Shown here in pieces: positions 11,162-23,368 of a DNA stretch of 64,000 nucleotides. This DNA is from Malania oleifera (taxonomy: Eukaryota; Streptophyta; Magnoliopsida; Santalales; Ximeniaceae). The stretch is taken from assembly GCF_029873635.1 (NCBI RefSeq), contig NC_080418.1, positions 15,957,388 through 16,021,387 of the forward strand, given 5' to 3'. The first letter of the stretch is position 1; each line of letters begins with the position of its first letter. Under the pieces are notes generated by a model. The model was given only the letters and a program-made list of their open reading frames with translations. It ran no database searches and had not been told where the DNA came from. Position numbers and translations under genes: made by a program.

Positions 11162-13262
11162 ATGTTGGCACTTGCACACACACACAATTTAAATTCAAAT
11201 TAGAAAAATAAAAATTTAAAACTAATTTAACTACTTAATTTTAATTGAATAAATTTAAATTTGGTTAATCAAATTTAAGTTAGCAAATTAGATTTAATTT
11301 TAATTTGTTAATTTGAATTAGATTAGTAAATTAGATTACTCCTTGAGTTCTATAAATAGGAACCTAGGACATGGGAAAAAGGGGAGGAGTGGAAGAAAAG
11401 AAGAGAATTTCGTGTTAAGAGAGAGAAAAAAAAAATGTATTTTTCCTAAAAATTCAGGATTAGGAGTGTTTGCGCAATCAGTTTTCCCTAGAGTATCGGA
11501 AGATAATTTCTTATCCGATTAAACTGATTTTTTAACAAGTGGTGCCTGACGCATCCTTCTTTACTCTGGACGGTTCAATCGTCATTCGGAGCATGGAAAG
11601 CTTCGGTTTTTGACTCGAACGGTAGCTTCATTGCAGCGGCAGCGTGCCTATGCAGTCAATTTGATCTAGATGATTGGGTGATGAATTCTAATCCAATTGA
11701 GCTAAATTATTTATAGGTTATATATGACTTACCTTTTTAAATTTTGATTGGTTAGATTGTTATTTAGAGTTTTTTAACTATGGTTTTGTGTCTTGGATAT
11801 CAGCCTCATGGCAGTAGCAATTTTAGGATTAGACGTGTCTGCGCAATCAATTTGATCCAGACAATTGGATAGTGATTTCTCCTCTAATTATGCTACAATT
11901 TTTACAAGTTGTGCATGACTAATCCCTTTTAATTTTGATCGGTTAGATCATTATTTATACCTTTGAAACTTTTATTTTGTGGCTTGGACAACAATCCCAT
12001 TGTAACAGTAGCTTCAGGATTGGAGGCTTGCACAGTCAGCTTGATTTAGACGATCAGATGGTGATTTCTCATCCGATTGAGCTGAATATTTTACAAGTTG
12101 TTTATGATTCCTCCTTCCTAATTCTAATCAAACAGCTTGTTATTTGGAATTTTATAACTTCAAGTTTTTGACTCGGACAATGAGCCTCTTGCAACTGCAG
12201 TTTTAGGTAAGAAAAAGTCTTTTAAAGTCCTATATTTTTTTAGAATAAATTATAAAAAATAAAAGGAAGACCCCGGAGAATGACACGTGTCATGGTGACA
12301 CATGTCATGGTGACGTTGTGCTAATGTCACCCTGTTATAGTACTTTTAAAAATATTAAAAACAAAAAAATAAAAAAAAATGTCACGTGTCACCTTTGTGA
12401 ATGGACACGTGGCAGCCACTCGTTTAACCTGGTTCATTTTCAATGAACTGGTTCACTCGGTTCACCATTTTATTTATTTATTTATTTATTTTATTGTGTA
12501 TATTATTTTTTTTAATATTTTTTAGTTTTAAATTTTATAAATTTGAGACAAATAGCAGAAAAAAAAATTAGGAAAATGGTGAAAGTTTTGAAAAAATAAT
12601 TTTTGAAGTTAGGAAAAATATTTTGAGTTATTTTGACTATGAATAAAAATAGAAAATAAAATACCCAAAAAAAAAACTCTTTAAAAATCCCATAAATTTT
12701 TAGAAAAATATTTGACAAATTCCAAAAAGATTTTACAAGGATTTTGAAAAATCTAAGAATGTTTTCTAAGATGATTTTTTATGATTTTCTTGATTTTTGG
12801 GTGGGTGTATCCCAATGATTTCAAAAAGGGTAAAGAGGTATTTCAGACTGCACTTATATCAACTCCGATGGGAGGTTTATCTAACGAGATCCTTTCATTA
12901 GGAGGTCTTATTAGACATTCCTAAATCGCACTTTGATCTTCATTTTACTTTTTAATTTTTTTATATTTGTTTATTTATTTAGTTTGTTTATTTGTTTATT
13001 TTAAAGGAATTAATTAAAGGTCATCAAAATCAATTTAGGGATAGTTCATAACTAATTAGGTCTCATTTGTAGAACGAGTGAGTAGGGGGTGCTAGTACCT
13101 TCCCCTCGCATAACCGAACTCCAGATCCCGATTCTGGTAAAAAAACTAAAATAAGGTGTTCTAACTGCACCAAGATAAAAATTAGGTTAATGGCGATTCC
13201 ATTCAAATTTCAATATCTATTATCACTCACCATTCCGGATCCTTCTCCGGGATGTTGCAACA
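11162..13262 (+). mobile_element. Ogre/Tat-like Ty3/gypsy LTR, solo or decayed
   Basis: The segment contains a TATA box (TATAAATA, 11351-11358), a tandem repeat, and near its end a conserved block (CCTTCCCCTCGCATAACCGAACT, followed by TTCTAACTGCACC and TGGCGATTCC). The same block occurs in order in the 3.4-kb LTR at 44240-47650. The end ..GATGTTGCAACA corresponds to ..GACGTCGCGACA there, with CG to TG decay. The left border (TGTTGGCAC) is tentative and no target duplication was found. Confidence 0.6.
11458..12215 (+). repeat. ~190-bp tandem repeat, four diverged units
   Basis: Units start near 11458, 11645, 11830 and 12015. Each contains a GCGCAATCA-like motif, then a GATCCGA/ATTGAGCT-type block, an ACAAGTTGTGCATGAC-type block, and TTTTTGACTCGGAC near its end. 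They lie in the transcribed half of the LTR, downstream of its TATA box. Confidence 0.7.
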
Positions 13263-13340
13263 CCATGTTCATCAAAGTTCTAAAGTTTAAACTAGAACAT
13301 GATAGTATAGTTATTACTTTACATCTAAAAAATACAAAAT

Positions 13341-14223
13341 TGTTGACTTTTTGAGTCCGATCCCTCTTTTGATGCTGACAAAGCACTTGTATCTCATGTG
13401 TACATTTAGCATTTTTGAACAGCTTCATGATTCAACACACACATAAGGTAATGGAAATGGAAGTCAAAAGGAACGTAAATATCACACACTCGGGCGCATT
13501 CCATGACACTAGAGGAGCAAAAAAAGAAGATACTTAATTTAAGTTGTATATGCATTTAATTTTTATTATTTTGGTCTGTAATAATGCATGCATCTGCATG
13601 ATATGGATTGATTGCTAAGACAATCGTAGATTGACCTTAGGGCACCTACACTTCATACAAAACCTTTTTCATAAAAAACTAAAATCTTACAAAAGTTTTA
13701 ACATAACTTTAGGGTCAATATAGGGCTTACAAAGACTTTGATCGACCGATGTTGGATTTTTGGGTTATTTTAATAGTCTTGGTCGACCAATCCATTTCAA
13801 TTATAAAAACCTTGGTTGACCAAACACACTGTAGGCCAAAAGTCAACTTGTTGACCATACCTTGGGCGACCCACCGTAAAATGAACATATCTTTCTCGGT
13901 CGATCGAACCATGACTTTTCTACTATCCCTGGGCAACCAAACTTGTAGTTCAAAAATGACTCGGTTGACCAAACCTGAAAATCGACAAACCGAACCCCTC
14001 ACCAGGCAAACGAAACCACGAAAGCCTAGGAAATCACTTGGCTCAGCCGACCGACCATTGGCCACGGTCAACTAAACAGGAAATTAGCCTATGTGCCTTT
14101 GTGAGTGTTCGGGCGACCGACCCTAGGCATCGGGCAACCGAACCTCTCAAATTGTCGTGCTTTTATCGTGATAATTGGGGGTTAAAATCAGAGACACCTA
14201 CTAAAACCAGAAATAATCACAGT

Positions 14224-14265
<42 letters not shown>

Positions 14266-14451
14266 CCAGATGGGGCATTTAAGCTCGAGAGCAAGCTTCT
14301 AGAGATCTATAGTGGATGAAAAACCCATGGGTTGAGGAAGCGAGCATACTTGGGAGAGAATCTGCCATACGAATGGGGTTGGGGTTGAAATTTGGGAGGA
14401 AAAGAGAGAAGTACTAAACTAATTTTTTAATTATAACACTAGATGTGGACA
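13341..14451 (+). mobile_element. Ty1/copia (SIRE-like) LTR fragment
   Basis: It begins TGTTGACTTTTTGAGTCC followed by TTTTGATGCTGACAAAG, the usual opening of SIRE-like LTRs. A stretch of GGTCGACC and GGGCGACC motifs follows (13735-14150), then a (GA)n tract (about 14224-14262). It is interrupted at 14457 by a solo gypsy LTR. There is no coding content. Confidence 0.5.
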
Positions 14452-16562
14452 AGCACTGTAACAGCCTAATTTTCCTTGCCATACTTTTTACTTTTAAAAA
14501 AAAAATAATTGTGAAATTTCACTACTCTGATAAATCAAACCCTCATCATGGTCTAGATATGACCCATGAAAATCTGAGACTCAACATACAACCTAAGCAG
14601 CGAGAAGTTGATTTCATATAACCATAACCATATACATATATGCAATACTAGAGTGTCAGAATATGTCCCAAAATATACAACCACAACTATTCCCAAGGAT
14701 TCCTCCAACTGAAATCATGATAGCACAAGAACAATCTCTCAAAAACTTAACCCCATAAATAGGGCAGTACTGTAACCCCCTCTATCTGCGAACCTAATCT
14801 GCTCGCCTAGCTGGATCACCTGAAAAATTGTTAAATCACTAGGATGAGACAACACTCAGTAAGACGAAATATGCTGTTGCGAGTGTATGAAAAATGAGTT
14901 ACATATTGTGTAATCTGATTAGGAAAATACCATAAATAACTGCATCTGAGAAAGCATGTATAAATGACGTATAGTATATCTTATACCTATGTTACTTAAC
15001 ATAATCATCTTTATGCATTTTCTATTCATAATACTTCTAATATTCATAGATACGTCTACTGATACTGGAAATCTAATTATACATATAATAACTGAGAAAA
15101 CCTCCCTGGATGGATAACTGTATGTCATGATTTAACCCCTCATGAAAGGGTTGTGCGGCCCATAGGCGGGACCTATCATTGGCTGGCCTACCAGGATAAG
15201 TAACTATGCTCCGAAAGTCTGATCGGCCTCTTCAACCCTAACTGACGGGGAGCCTTTCCACTACGTAGGCACGATCGACTGCTATAAATCCACATACTAT
15301 CTGAGTTATGTGGTTGCACTCTGAACTGTAAATAGCTACGGTACCGTGCTCTGTAAACTGATCTGTAATGGTCCATCGGGGTTTGATAATATATAATACA
15401 TTTCTATATAAAATTATCTATTTTACCATGATTCTGTATCAACTGAATTAACCATAACGCTGTAATAAACTGTATTTCGATATCAACTGTATTTTTGTAT
15501 GTCATGGTTCTATAAAATTGTATAATCATGGTACTATGAAAACTGTAAAAACATATTCCTGTCTATATGTACTGTAAATCATAATCCTAAAAATACTATA
15601 AAAACATCTTTCTGTATATATTTGGTAAATCATGATTCTATAAATACTATGTAGTCATAGCTTTGTAATAAACTGTATAATCTATATAACATGATCCTGT
15701 AAATACTATTCAACCGTAGTTCTGTAAAAACTGTGTAGAATTCTTTATTATATCTATATTCTCATGCCACACAATATTTAAAAAACTCATTAAACATAAT
15801 CTATAAAATTGTATAATTTCCTACTCTCAAAAGCCATAAACATATACTATATTTTATGGCAAAAATCTTTATTTAAACTGGGATAACATATTTCCCTTAC
15901 CTGACTACTGGAAAGCCCCTAGTATGACTGGTCCTATACCCGTAGGGTTCCCTGTTAAACACCCTGAAAACAACATCTCCCAGAACAAAATTTCAGTATT
16001 TCCGTGTGTACTACATTTCTTATAATTATGATAAAGACAAATTTTTAATAAAAGGTATTTCCTTGAATTTGGGATGGAATTCAAGTTAATCCCATTGACG
16101 ATTCACTCTAGGAGACTTGAAGAGAACTTCCCCAGGAGTGTCATGGTGGCTTCAGATCGTCGATCCGGAAAAGAATGAACCTAGAAACTTAGATAGAAGG
16201 GTGGGAAACCGAAGAGGAAAGATAAAATACCATTTTTTCCAACATTCCGCACTGAAATCTGAGTTTAGGGCTATTTATACACTAGTCTTCATTGACGAGC
16301 CACATCACTTCGTCGACAAGGTCAAGAAGAAAGTTCGTTGACGAAGGCTCATTCCTCATCAACGAAATTTAGAGCTGAAAATAGCCTCTCAGTATCTTCT
16401 TATAAACGAGACGCATGTTCCTGTCGACGAACCCTTTAAGTGCGCTCGTCGATGAACGTCCTGTATTTGTCGACGAGACCCTGTTTAATTCCTAATTTAA
16501 TTCCTTCTTCTCTCCTTTTCCTATTATTAAATTATGAAAATTATGTGGGTCTCTACAAGCAC
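14452..16562 (-). mobile_element. Solo Ty3/gypsy LTR (copy D) with perfect 5-bp target duplication
   Basis: The LTR runs 14457-16557 (2101 bp), from TGTAACAGCC to GGGTCTCTACA. It is flanked by the direct repeat AGCAC at 14452-14456 and 16558-16562. No internal domain is present, so it is a solo LTR left by recombination. On the minus strand the order is GTCGAC array (16480-16295), TATAAATAG (near 16267-16278), then a long AT-rich half with repeated CTGTAAA/CTGTATA motifs. A plus-oriented relative occurs at 54935-56050. Confidence 0.92.
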
Positions 16563-17467
16563 GATGCGCATACACCACAACTTTAGAGTAATAATTGTTT
16601 ATTATCGATCTATAAGTATAATGTACTAAAATAAATTAATAAACAAAATAACTACTAATAAAATAAAATATTTTTCTTTATCAACATCAATCCTACGACC
16701 AAGATAAGTATTCTAGACTTGAGTAGACATTCTAGGGGTTGGGGAAGGACTCGGAGTTCGGCCCTTTGGAATAGTGTTTGGTCACACAAAGTAGGGTCTA
16801 AGGTGAGCCTAACCTAACTAAGTTCCAAATATCCAAGATTCAGAATCTATGTAGGTTGTTTTGGACCAATTAGTCGACTGTTTGGGGTAATTAGTCGACT
16901 ATTTGGGTTAATTAGTTGACTGTTTAGGGCAATTAGTCGACTGTTTTAGACAGTACTGAAATCCTACTAGCTGCTGGGCAATTTCACCTGCGAACGCCCT
17001 TCCATATTTAGGGCACAACTTTTTCTAAAGAACTCCAAATAAGGCGATCTTGATATCAAAAGAAAGTTAAGAAAAATTTCCACAACTTTTGTGTTTAATC
17101 TTTTTTAAGATGGGAATTTTTTTATAAAGAAAATTGCACATCAATTTAGTGGCAAAAAAAAAAAAAGGAAGATGTTGGGACTTAGAGGGTTCGCCTAATT
17201 CGACCAAAGCTCTTATACCAAGATGGTGTAGGATGGGAATGGTCAACCTATGTCCTATGGTTTCAACCCTCACACAAGCACATACATTCAAAACATGTTG
17301 ATTTAAGAATTTAATTAACCAACATAAACACCATAAGTCATGCTATCTTTCACAAGTTGTCAGAATTTTGAAAAGGTGTATGTGTTTGTCTAGAAAATAA
17401 GTCCCAAGTGTTTACTGATCAAGGAATCTAGTTTTGTGCGGAAGATGTTAATTTCAAAATCAAGATT
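16563..17467. mobile_element. Copia-type LTR remnant, low confidence
   Basis: 16860-16945 has four AATTAGTCGACTGTTT-type repeats. 17035-17110 (TCAAAAGAAAGTTAAG, ACAACTTTTGTG) matches in order a block of the SIRE-like LTR at 53035-53090. The remainder, including 17190-17467, is unassigned and shows no gene. Confidence 0.4.
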
Positions 17468-18256
17468 ACTTGTGTAATGACTTGCTTAATTTATTACATA
17501 ATCAACCATATTAAATACCCTGATACCATTTACTTATAACATAACAAAGTCAACCCGAACCTGTGGGTAGCGGGGACACACCTGTCATACACAGCAGGCA
17601 CCTAAGCAGCAGTAAATATAAATATCATTCACTTAACCATAGAATACAATATACCAGAGTTTCCTACATTCCACCATATTTCTGTAGTTATACATGTACA
17701 ATCCTCAAAAATACCAAAAGATAAAACTAGGATTTAACATAAAAAACCAGTTGATCCTAACTTAAAAACTCACCCTCCTAACGGGGTAGTAAAACTACCT
17801 CAATGACGCGGAGCTTGGTCAGCTTGTCTTTATGGGTTCCCTGAAATGGTTTAAGTTGGGGTGAGACACCTCTCAGTAAGGGAAATAAACTAAATACAGT
17901 TGTGTTGGCAACATGAATATTTGTATGCTATAATAAATATACAGTACATATTACATGCTTGAAAATACTGATAAAATCATAATTGAATAAACATGCAATT
18001 TCATAGTTATACTACATCATATTGTATCTCACTGTTCATAAAATCATCTGATATAACTAATAGTTTTGAAATTTACCCAAGATGAATAGCTAACTGATGT
18101 CATGTATTACCCCCCATGACGGGTTGTGTAGCCTGAAGGCAGGACCCAACAATGGCTAGTCGACCACTACCGAGCCAAAAATATCTGTAAGTACAATGGG
18201 CCCGTCACACCTTGGTCCGGACTGCTAGGTGTACGTCTATAATTCTACACTGAAGC
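17468..18256 (-). mobile_element. Ty3/gypsy LTR (copy K), left piece
   Basis: It starts at 17473 with TGTAATGACTTGC (compare TGTAACGATATGC in copy C) and is preceded by ACTTG (17468-17472). The matching end is at 23363, followed by the same ACTTG (23364-23368). This piece and 23127-23363 are therefore the two ends of one LTR insertion, split by the block 18257-23126. Its two pieces together are shorter than other LTRs of the family. Confidence 0.8.
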
Positions 18257-19568
18257 TGTCACGACCCACTCATTTTCTACACATTTTTTTTTTTACAATA
18301 TCAACATCAAACATCATAACTCAGCAAGTCACAATCCACCTGGACCTGTGGGTACCAGGGATACATCAGAACATATAGTAGAAGCCTACGCAGCAGAAAG
18401 TATAAAATCATATACATCTCGTCATAATGTACAATACATCATATTAGAGTACTACAAACACTATCTCTAAGGAACAATTCCCACAAAAATCCTAACTGTC
18501 CCTACCAAAAACTTACCCTTCCAAAGAGGGCAAACACTACTCTAGATCAGTGGGGCTTTTCCCGCTCTCCTATCAGGGGCTCGTGAAAAATGTATAAGAT
18601 TTAGGGGTGAGACACCTCTCAGTAAGGGAAATAAACTAATACTAGTGTGTGGCAACATGAGTATACCGTGTTCTACATATACCATACATATCATATCCAG
18701 TACTGTTTATCAAATCTGGGAAAACATAAGTACAACAAAACATGACAGCACATACTGCATTTTCATAAACGTTTCTCATCTCATATCGTAATAATAATAT
18801 CATAAAACCATCCTGGTAGGTCAGCTGGCTGTTGTCATGTATTACCCCCACATGACTAGATTGTGTGGCCTGAAGGGGGGACCTGACAATGGTTGGCCGA
18901 CCATTGCCAAGTCAATAGTCTAGTCTGTAGGTTCGATGGGTCTACCTAGACTAGTCTGTACACCAGGGGCGATAACAGCACATTTCATGAACATAACCAC
19001 ATCGACCATCCAATCTCACACCACTCCGTACAGCGGCGTTAACACGGATATCATGATCACGAGGACCATGGACACATAGCAACGGTACCGTGCAAGTGCT
19101 AGCCTAGACCAAGCCAACCAGGTTCTGATATCATATACATATACTAAAACCGTGATATATAAATATCTCATATCATTTATTTTCACACCAATCATATCAT
19201 TTCACATATATACGTGTATCATGAAAATCGTCGGCTCGTACGCCGGTATTACACATTTTATCATAGCTCGGCCCGTACGCCAGCTACACATAGCACAACC
19301 CGTATGCTGGCAAACAGTAATCACATAGCACGGCTCGTACGCCGGCAAATCATATCTCATAGCATGGCCTGTACGCCAGTAATCACATAACACGGCCCGT
19401 ATGCTGGCAAATCACATAGCACGGCCCGTACACCAGTTTTTCATCATAAAAATCCATATCATTCACATTCCCAGAAAACAGCATTTCACAACATTTTTAC
19501 TCATGCCACACAGTAGATTTTTCACATATTCAACATACGATCATTTTCACAGTATTTTGCAAATATAA

Positions 19569-19626
<58 letters not shown>

Positions 19627-20092
19627 CATTTTCCAAACAGTACTAGCTTAGTTTATCCCCTTACCTGATTCTTGGAAAGCCCCTAATAAAACTGCCTCGC
19701 ACCCGCAGGGTTCCTAACTCAACACCTTGAAAATGAAAACTCACAAAATTAAACTTTAGTATTTCAACGTATATAACATTTCTTTTAACTATCATTAAGT
19801 CAAATTCGGCTTAAGAGCTTTACCTCAACTCAGGGATGTTTTCCTACGTTCCCAATCAACACCCTTGGAAACGAAAACCCCCAGTATTAAACTTCAGTAT
19901 TTTCATGCGCACAACATTTCTTATAACTAGCGCAAGACCAAATATGGCTTAAAAAGCCTTACCTCAACTTTGGGATGATTTCCAACTAGCTTTCTCCCAC
20001 AATTCGCTCCAGTAGATTTGGAGAGAACTCCGCCAGGAGCATCGTGGTGACTTCGGATTGTCGATCCGACGTATATCTGGCCCAAAAATGAT

Positions 20093-20125
<33 letters not shown>

Positions 20126-20450
20126 GAAGGGGAGAGAGAGAGAAAGAGTGTTAGCTTCTTCAAGAAGCTCAAAAATCTGGATTTCTCATATTTATAGAAC
20201 AGCGGATTTCATCGACGAGCCCGACCTTTATCGACAAGTCCTTCACAAATTTCGTTGACGAGACCTTGTATTCGTCGACGAAATTCAGACTGCCTCAGAA
20301 CCCCTCTCGGTATTTTCTTGTCGACGAAATTCTTAAAGCCTTCGTCGATGAAACCCTGTGTTTGTTGACGAAGCTTGGCAGCTTCCTTCTGTTTCTTTTT
20401 CCTATTCCCCTTTCTTTGTTATTTTTATTTTTATTCATAAATATATTATT
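18257..20450 (-). mobile_element. Ty3/gypsy LTR (copy E), right end replaced
   Basis: It starts TGTCACGACCC and contains the 33-bp array (19220-19440), a long (AT)n tract (about 19571-19624), a (GA)n tract (about 20095-20125), a reversed TATAAATA near 20187-20198 and a GTCGAC array (20205-20385). The 20200-20420 part is closely similar to 41700-41930 in copy G. Its terminus is not seen. It runs into an AT-rich stretch and then an LTR in the opposite orientation. Confidence 0.75.
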
Positions 20451-20539
20451 ATTAATATTAATTAAATATATTATTATTATTATTATTATTTTATATACAT
20501 ATATATATTAAATCACCTTAAGCTTCTTTGAAGCTTCAG

Positions 20540-20623
20540 GTGAGTTCTGTTAATTTGAATTCATGCCCCCACCCCCCAGTATTATCTTCATCTTCTTCTT
20601 TTCTTTTCTTTTCTTTTCTCTGT

Positions 20624-20689
<66 letters not shown>

Positions 20690-23126
20690 GCGTTCTCTCT
20701 CCCTCTCTCCTCAATTTCGTGGCGGATTTTTGCCCGATCGAAAATTCGAAGATACCACTGGACTCCATTCGCCGCTACCGTCATTTTTACCGGAGCGGAT
20801 CGGTGGTAGGATCTGCATAGGCGTATTCCCTGGGGTAAGCCATTTTTTCCTTTTTCTTTAATTTCTTGCAAAATATAAGCCCAATTGACGAACGAACACT
20901 ACCACGAGAATTTAGGGATGATTCTCTACAAGTTTAGTAGGACGGAATTCTCGTGGAGGTGTCGGGCCAAAACCCCAAATTTGGGGTGCAGGGGTTATTA
21001 AGGGGCTTATTTTTAATTAATTAGTATTAATTTAGAAATGCTAAAATATTGAGCATTTGGGGCTGAAGTTGGATTTTTGAAATTTAGGACCCAGGTGAGC
21101 GCCGCGGGTGTAATTTTGGGACCCGCAGGCAAAATTTAGAAAATTAAGTGGGAGTGTTAAATAATAGTTTAAATATTAATTTGAGGTATATGGAGTCTAG
21201 GGAAGGCTGGATGGGTATTATTTTGGAGAGATAGATTAATTAATTTGGGGGAAAAAGCAAATTGCAGGAGTTGAATTTCAGGCGCCAAGGGCGTAGAATT
21301 TGGGATTCTAAGGAGACTCTCAGTAAGTCAGGTAAGGGGAATAAATTATAGCAGTGTTTTTAGAATTATTATTTGAATGAATATGTGAAATTGAGCATAT
21401 GATATTTTGTCTGAAAATTATTAGGATATAAATATCAGATAAATTGTATGGCATTTGAGTAATTGTAAATTTGATATTTTGGAGTGTAAAATATAATAAT
21501 GTGTAATTTCTGAGAAAATATTGAAATGAGAATTACTGATCTGATTAGTGAAAAATAATGTAATATGGTATTATTATATGAGTAGAAATGTTTTGCCTGG
21601 AAAATGAGATTTTGTGAAATACTGATATTAGAAAATAATGAAAAGTGGTATTTATTTGTGAGTGGAAATTATTTGCATGAGAAATGACTTTGTACAAATT
21701 GTTGATATGAGTATTTTGGGAAAATGTGAAAATACATGAAATATGATATATGATATTACGAGATGATGAAATGTGCACAAAAAATGATGAGAATATTTAT
21801 ATTGAACTGAATTGTGATATACTGGAATATAATTGATGAAATGTCAATACCGTATAATAATTGTGGGTATGTGGTGGTAAACCCTGTTGGATGGTTATGA
21901 TATTCAACACGGTACCGTTGCGAGTGGTGTTAGTGCAACCACATGGACTCTTGGAGCATGTGGCGTGATAGTCGACTGTGCCATTGTGTAGGGTCGTTGG
22001 ACCCCCTGAGTCAGGATCAGGGTACTAGGCTGGTCAGTCATACTACAGACGCGATATGTGATATGATATTTGATCTAACTGGGTCGGCCAACCGCGGTTA
22101 GATCCAGTCTTCAGGCCGCACAACCTTGACCATGGGGGGAAGCATGGCGTGTATAGAAAGATCCTCAGGGTGGCCATGAGTTACAGACGCGATGTTGTTA
22201 TTTGATACCGAGGATACTTATGAGCTGGAAAGTAAAGTGGAAATGAAAAGTGAAAGAATGATAAAATTGGATAAAATGAGAAATGAAAGAAAGAATGGAA
22301 ATTAAGAAATAAAAAATGATAAAATTAAGAAATAGAACAGTGTGAGTTAATAATATAAATAATTAAGGCGAAATGAAACTCTCCGCCTGAGGGCTTACTG
22401 AGTAAAGTGAGTGTCCTGATGGGTATTAGATGTGGCTATAGCTGACTGCATAACGTGTTAGGGCAGAGGGAAGCTACCTGTATGGGCGGGTAATCTTCCC
22501 TATTCTCAGGAACTTCGTGTGTAAGTATGTGTTGGAAATCATTGAATTTGATAAATGATTTTAAAACTTATAAAAGCTTGTGTTGTATATCTATATGATT
22601 ATGTGTATGTGAATATCAGTGTATTTTCTCAAATGAAATGGTAATTTGAAAAGTAAAGTGTATTATAATTGTACTTATTTGGCCACACACTGTAAATAAT
22701 CTATTCCTTCTTACTGAGATGTGTCTTACCCAATTTATCTTAATTTTTCAGGGAATAGAGACCGGCCGGGTGATAGAGCTCCGTGATAGTAGGGAGCTGA
22801 GACCCTAATACACAGGGTGAGTTTTTGGACTAGGGGAGATGTAATTCCCCTAGAGTTGAATAGTTATTTTTAGTATGGGAAGGTAGTGTGAATATTTGTA
22901 TGTACGTTGATACTCTAGGTATTGTATTCTGACTGATATGTGTATATTGTCTTCTGCTGTTAGGTTAAATATAATAAAATACTTTTTACCCGGTACCCAA
23001 TGCGGGTCGGGTTGTAAGAATGGTAGTAGGATTGTTGACGTGGCCGATTTGTGGATGTTGTGGATTTATGACATGATTATTTATTTATTATTAGGAAAAA
23101 AATTGTACGAAAATCGGGGCGTCACA
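20540..23126 (+). mobile_element. Ty3/gypsy LTR in plus orientation, start unclear
   Basis: The region 20700-23126 parallels the plus-strand LTR at 37833-40338: TCTCAATTTC, the block with AGGGATGATTCTC, the hinge CTCTCAGTAAG..AGGGGAATAAA, the GGTACCGTTGCGAGTG block, and CTTCTGCTGTTAGGT near the end. It terminates in GGGGCGTCACA at 23126. A (CT)n tract covers about 20625-20688. The start and the GTCGAC array expected there are missing or were replaced at the junction with copy E. The two LTRs face apart, with outer ends TGTCACG and CGTCACA. Confidence 0.7.
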
Positions 23127-23368
23127 ACGAAGGCAGTTAATCGACGAACGTTTATTCCTCGTCAACGAAATTCAGAGCTGAAAATAACCCCTCAGTAACT
23201 TCTCGTTGACGAGACGCGTGTCCTCGTCAACGATCTCATCAAGCATGTTCATCGACGAATGTGTTGCGTTCGTCGACGAGACCCTGTTGAATTCCAATTT
23301 ATAACTTCTTTTCTCTCCTCCTCCTCCTATTATTTAATTATTATAATTCATCGGGTCTCTACAACTTG
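23127..23368 (-). mobile_element. Ty3/gypsy LTR (copy K), right piece
   Basis: The sequence closely follows 16330-16557 of solo LTR D, including its GTCGAC array, and ends GGGTCTCTACA at 23363. The following ACTTG (23364-23368) duplicates 17468-17472. Confidence 0.8.

Noticed and set aside
20528-20871. Open frames rich in Ser-Leu or Arg-Glu repeats on both strands
   Set aside because: Translations of a (CT)n/(GA)n microsatellite in an LTR, not genes.
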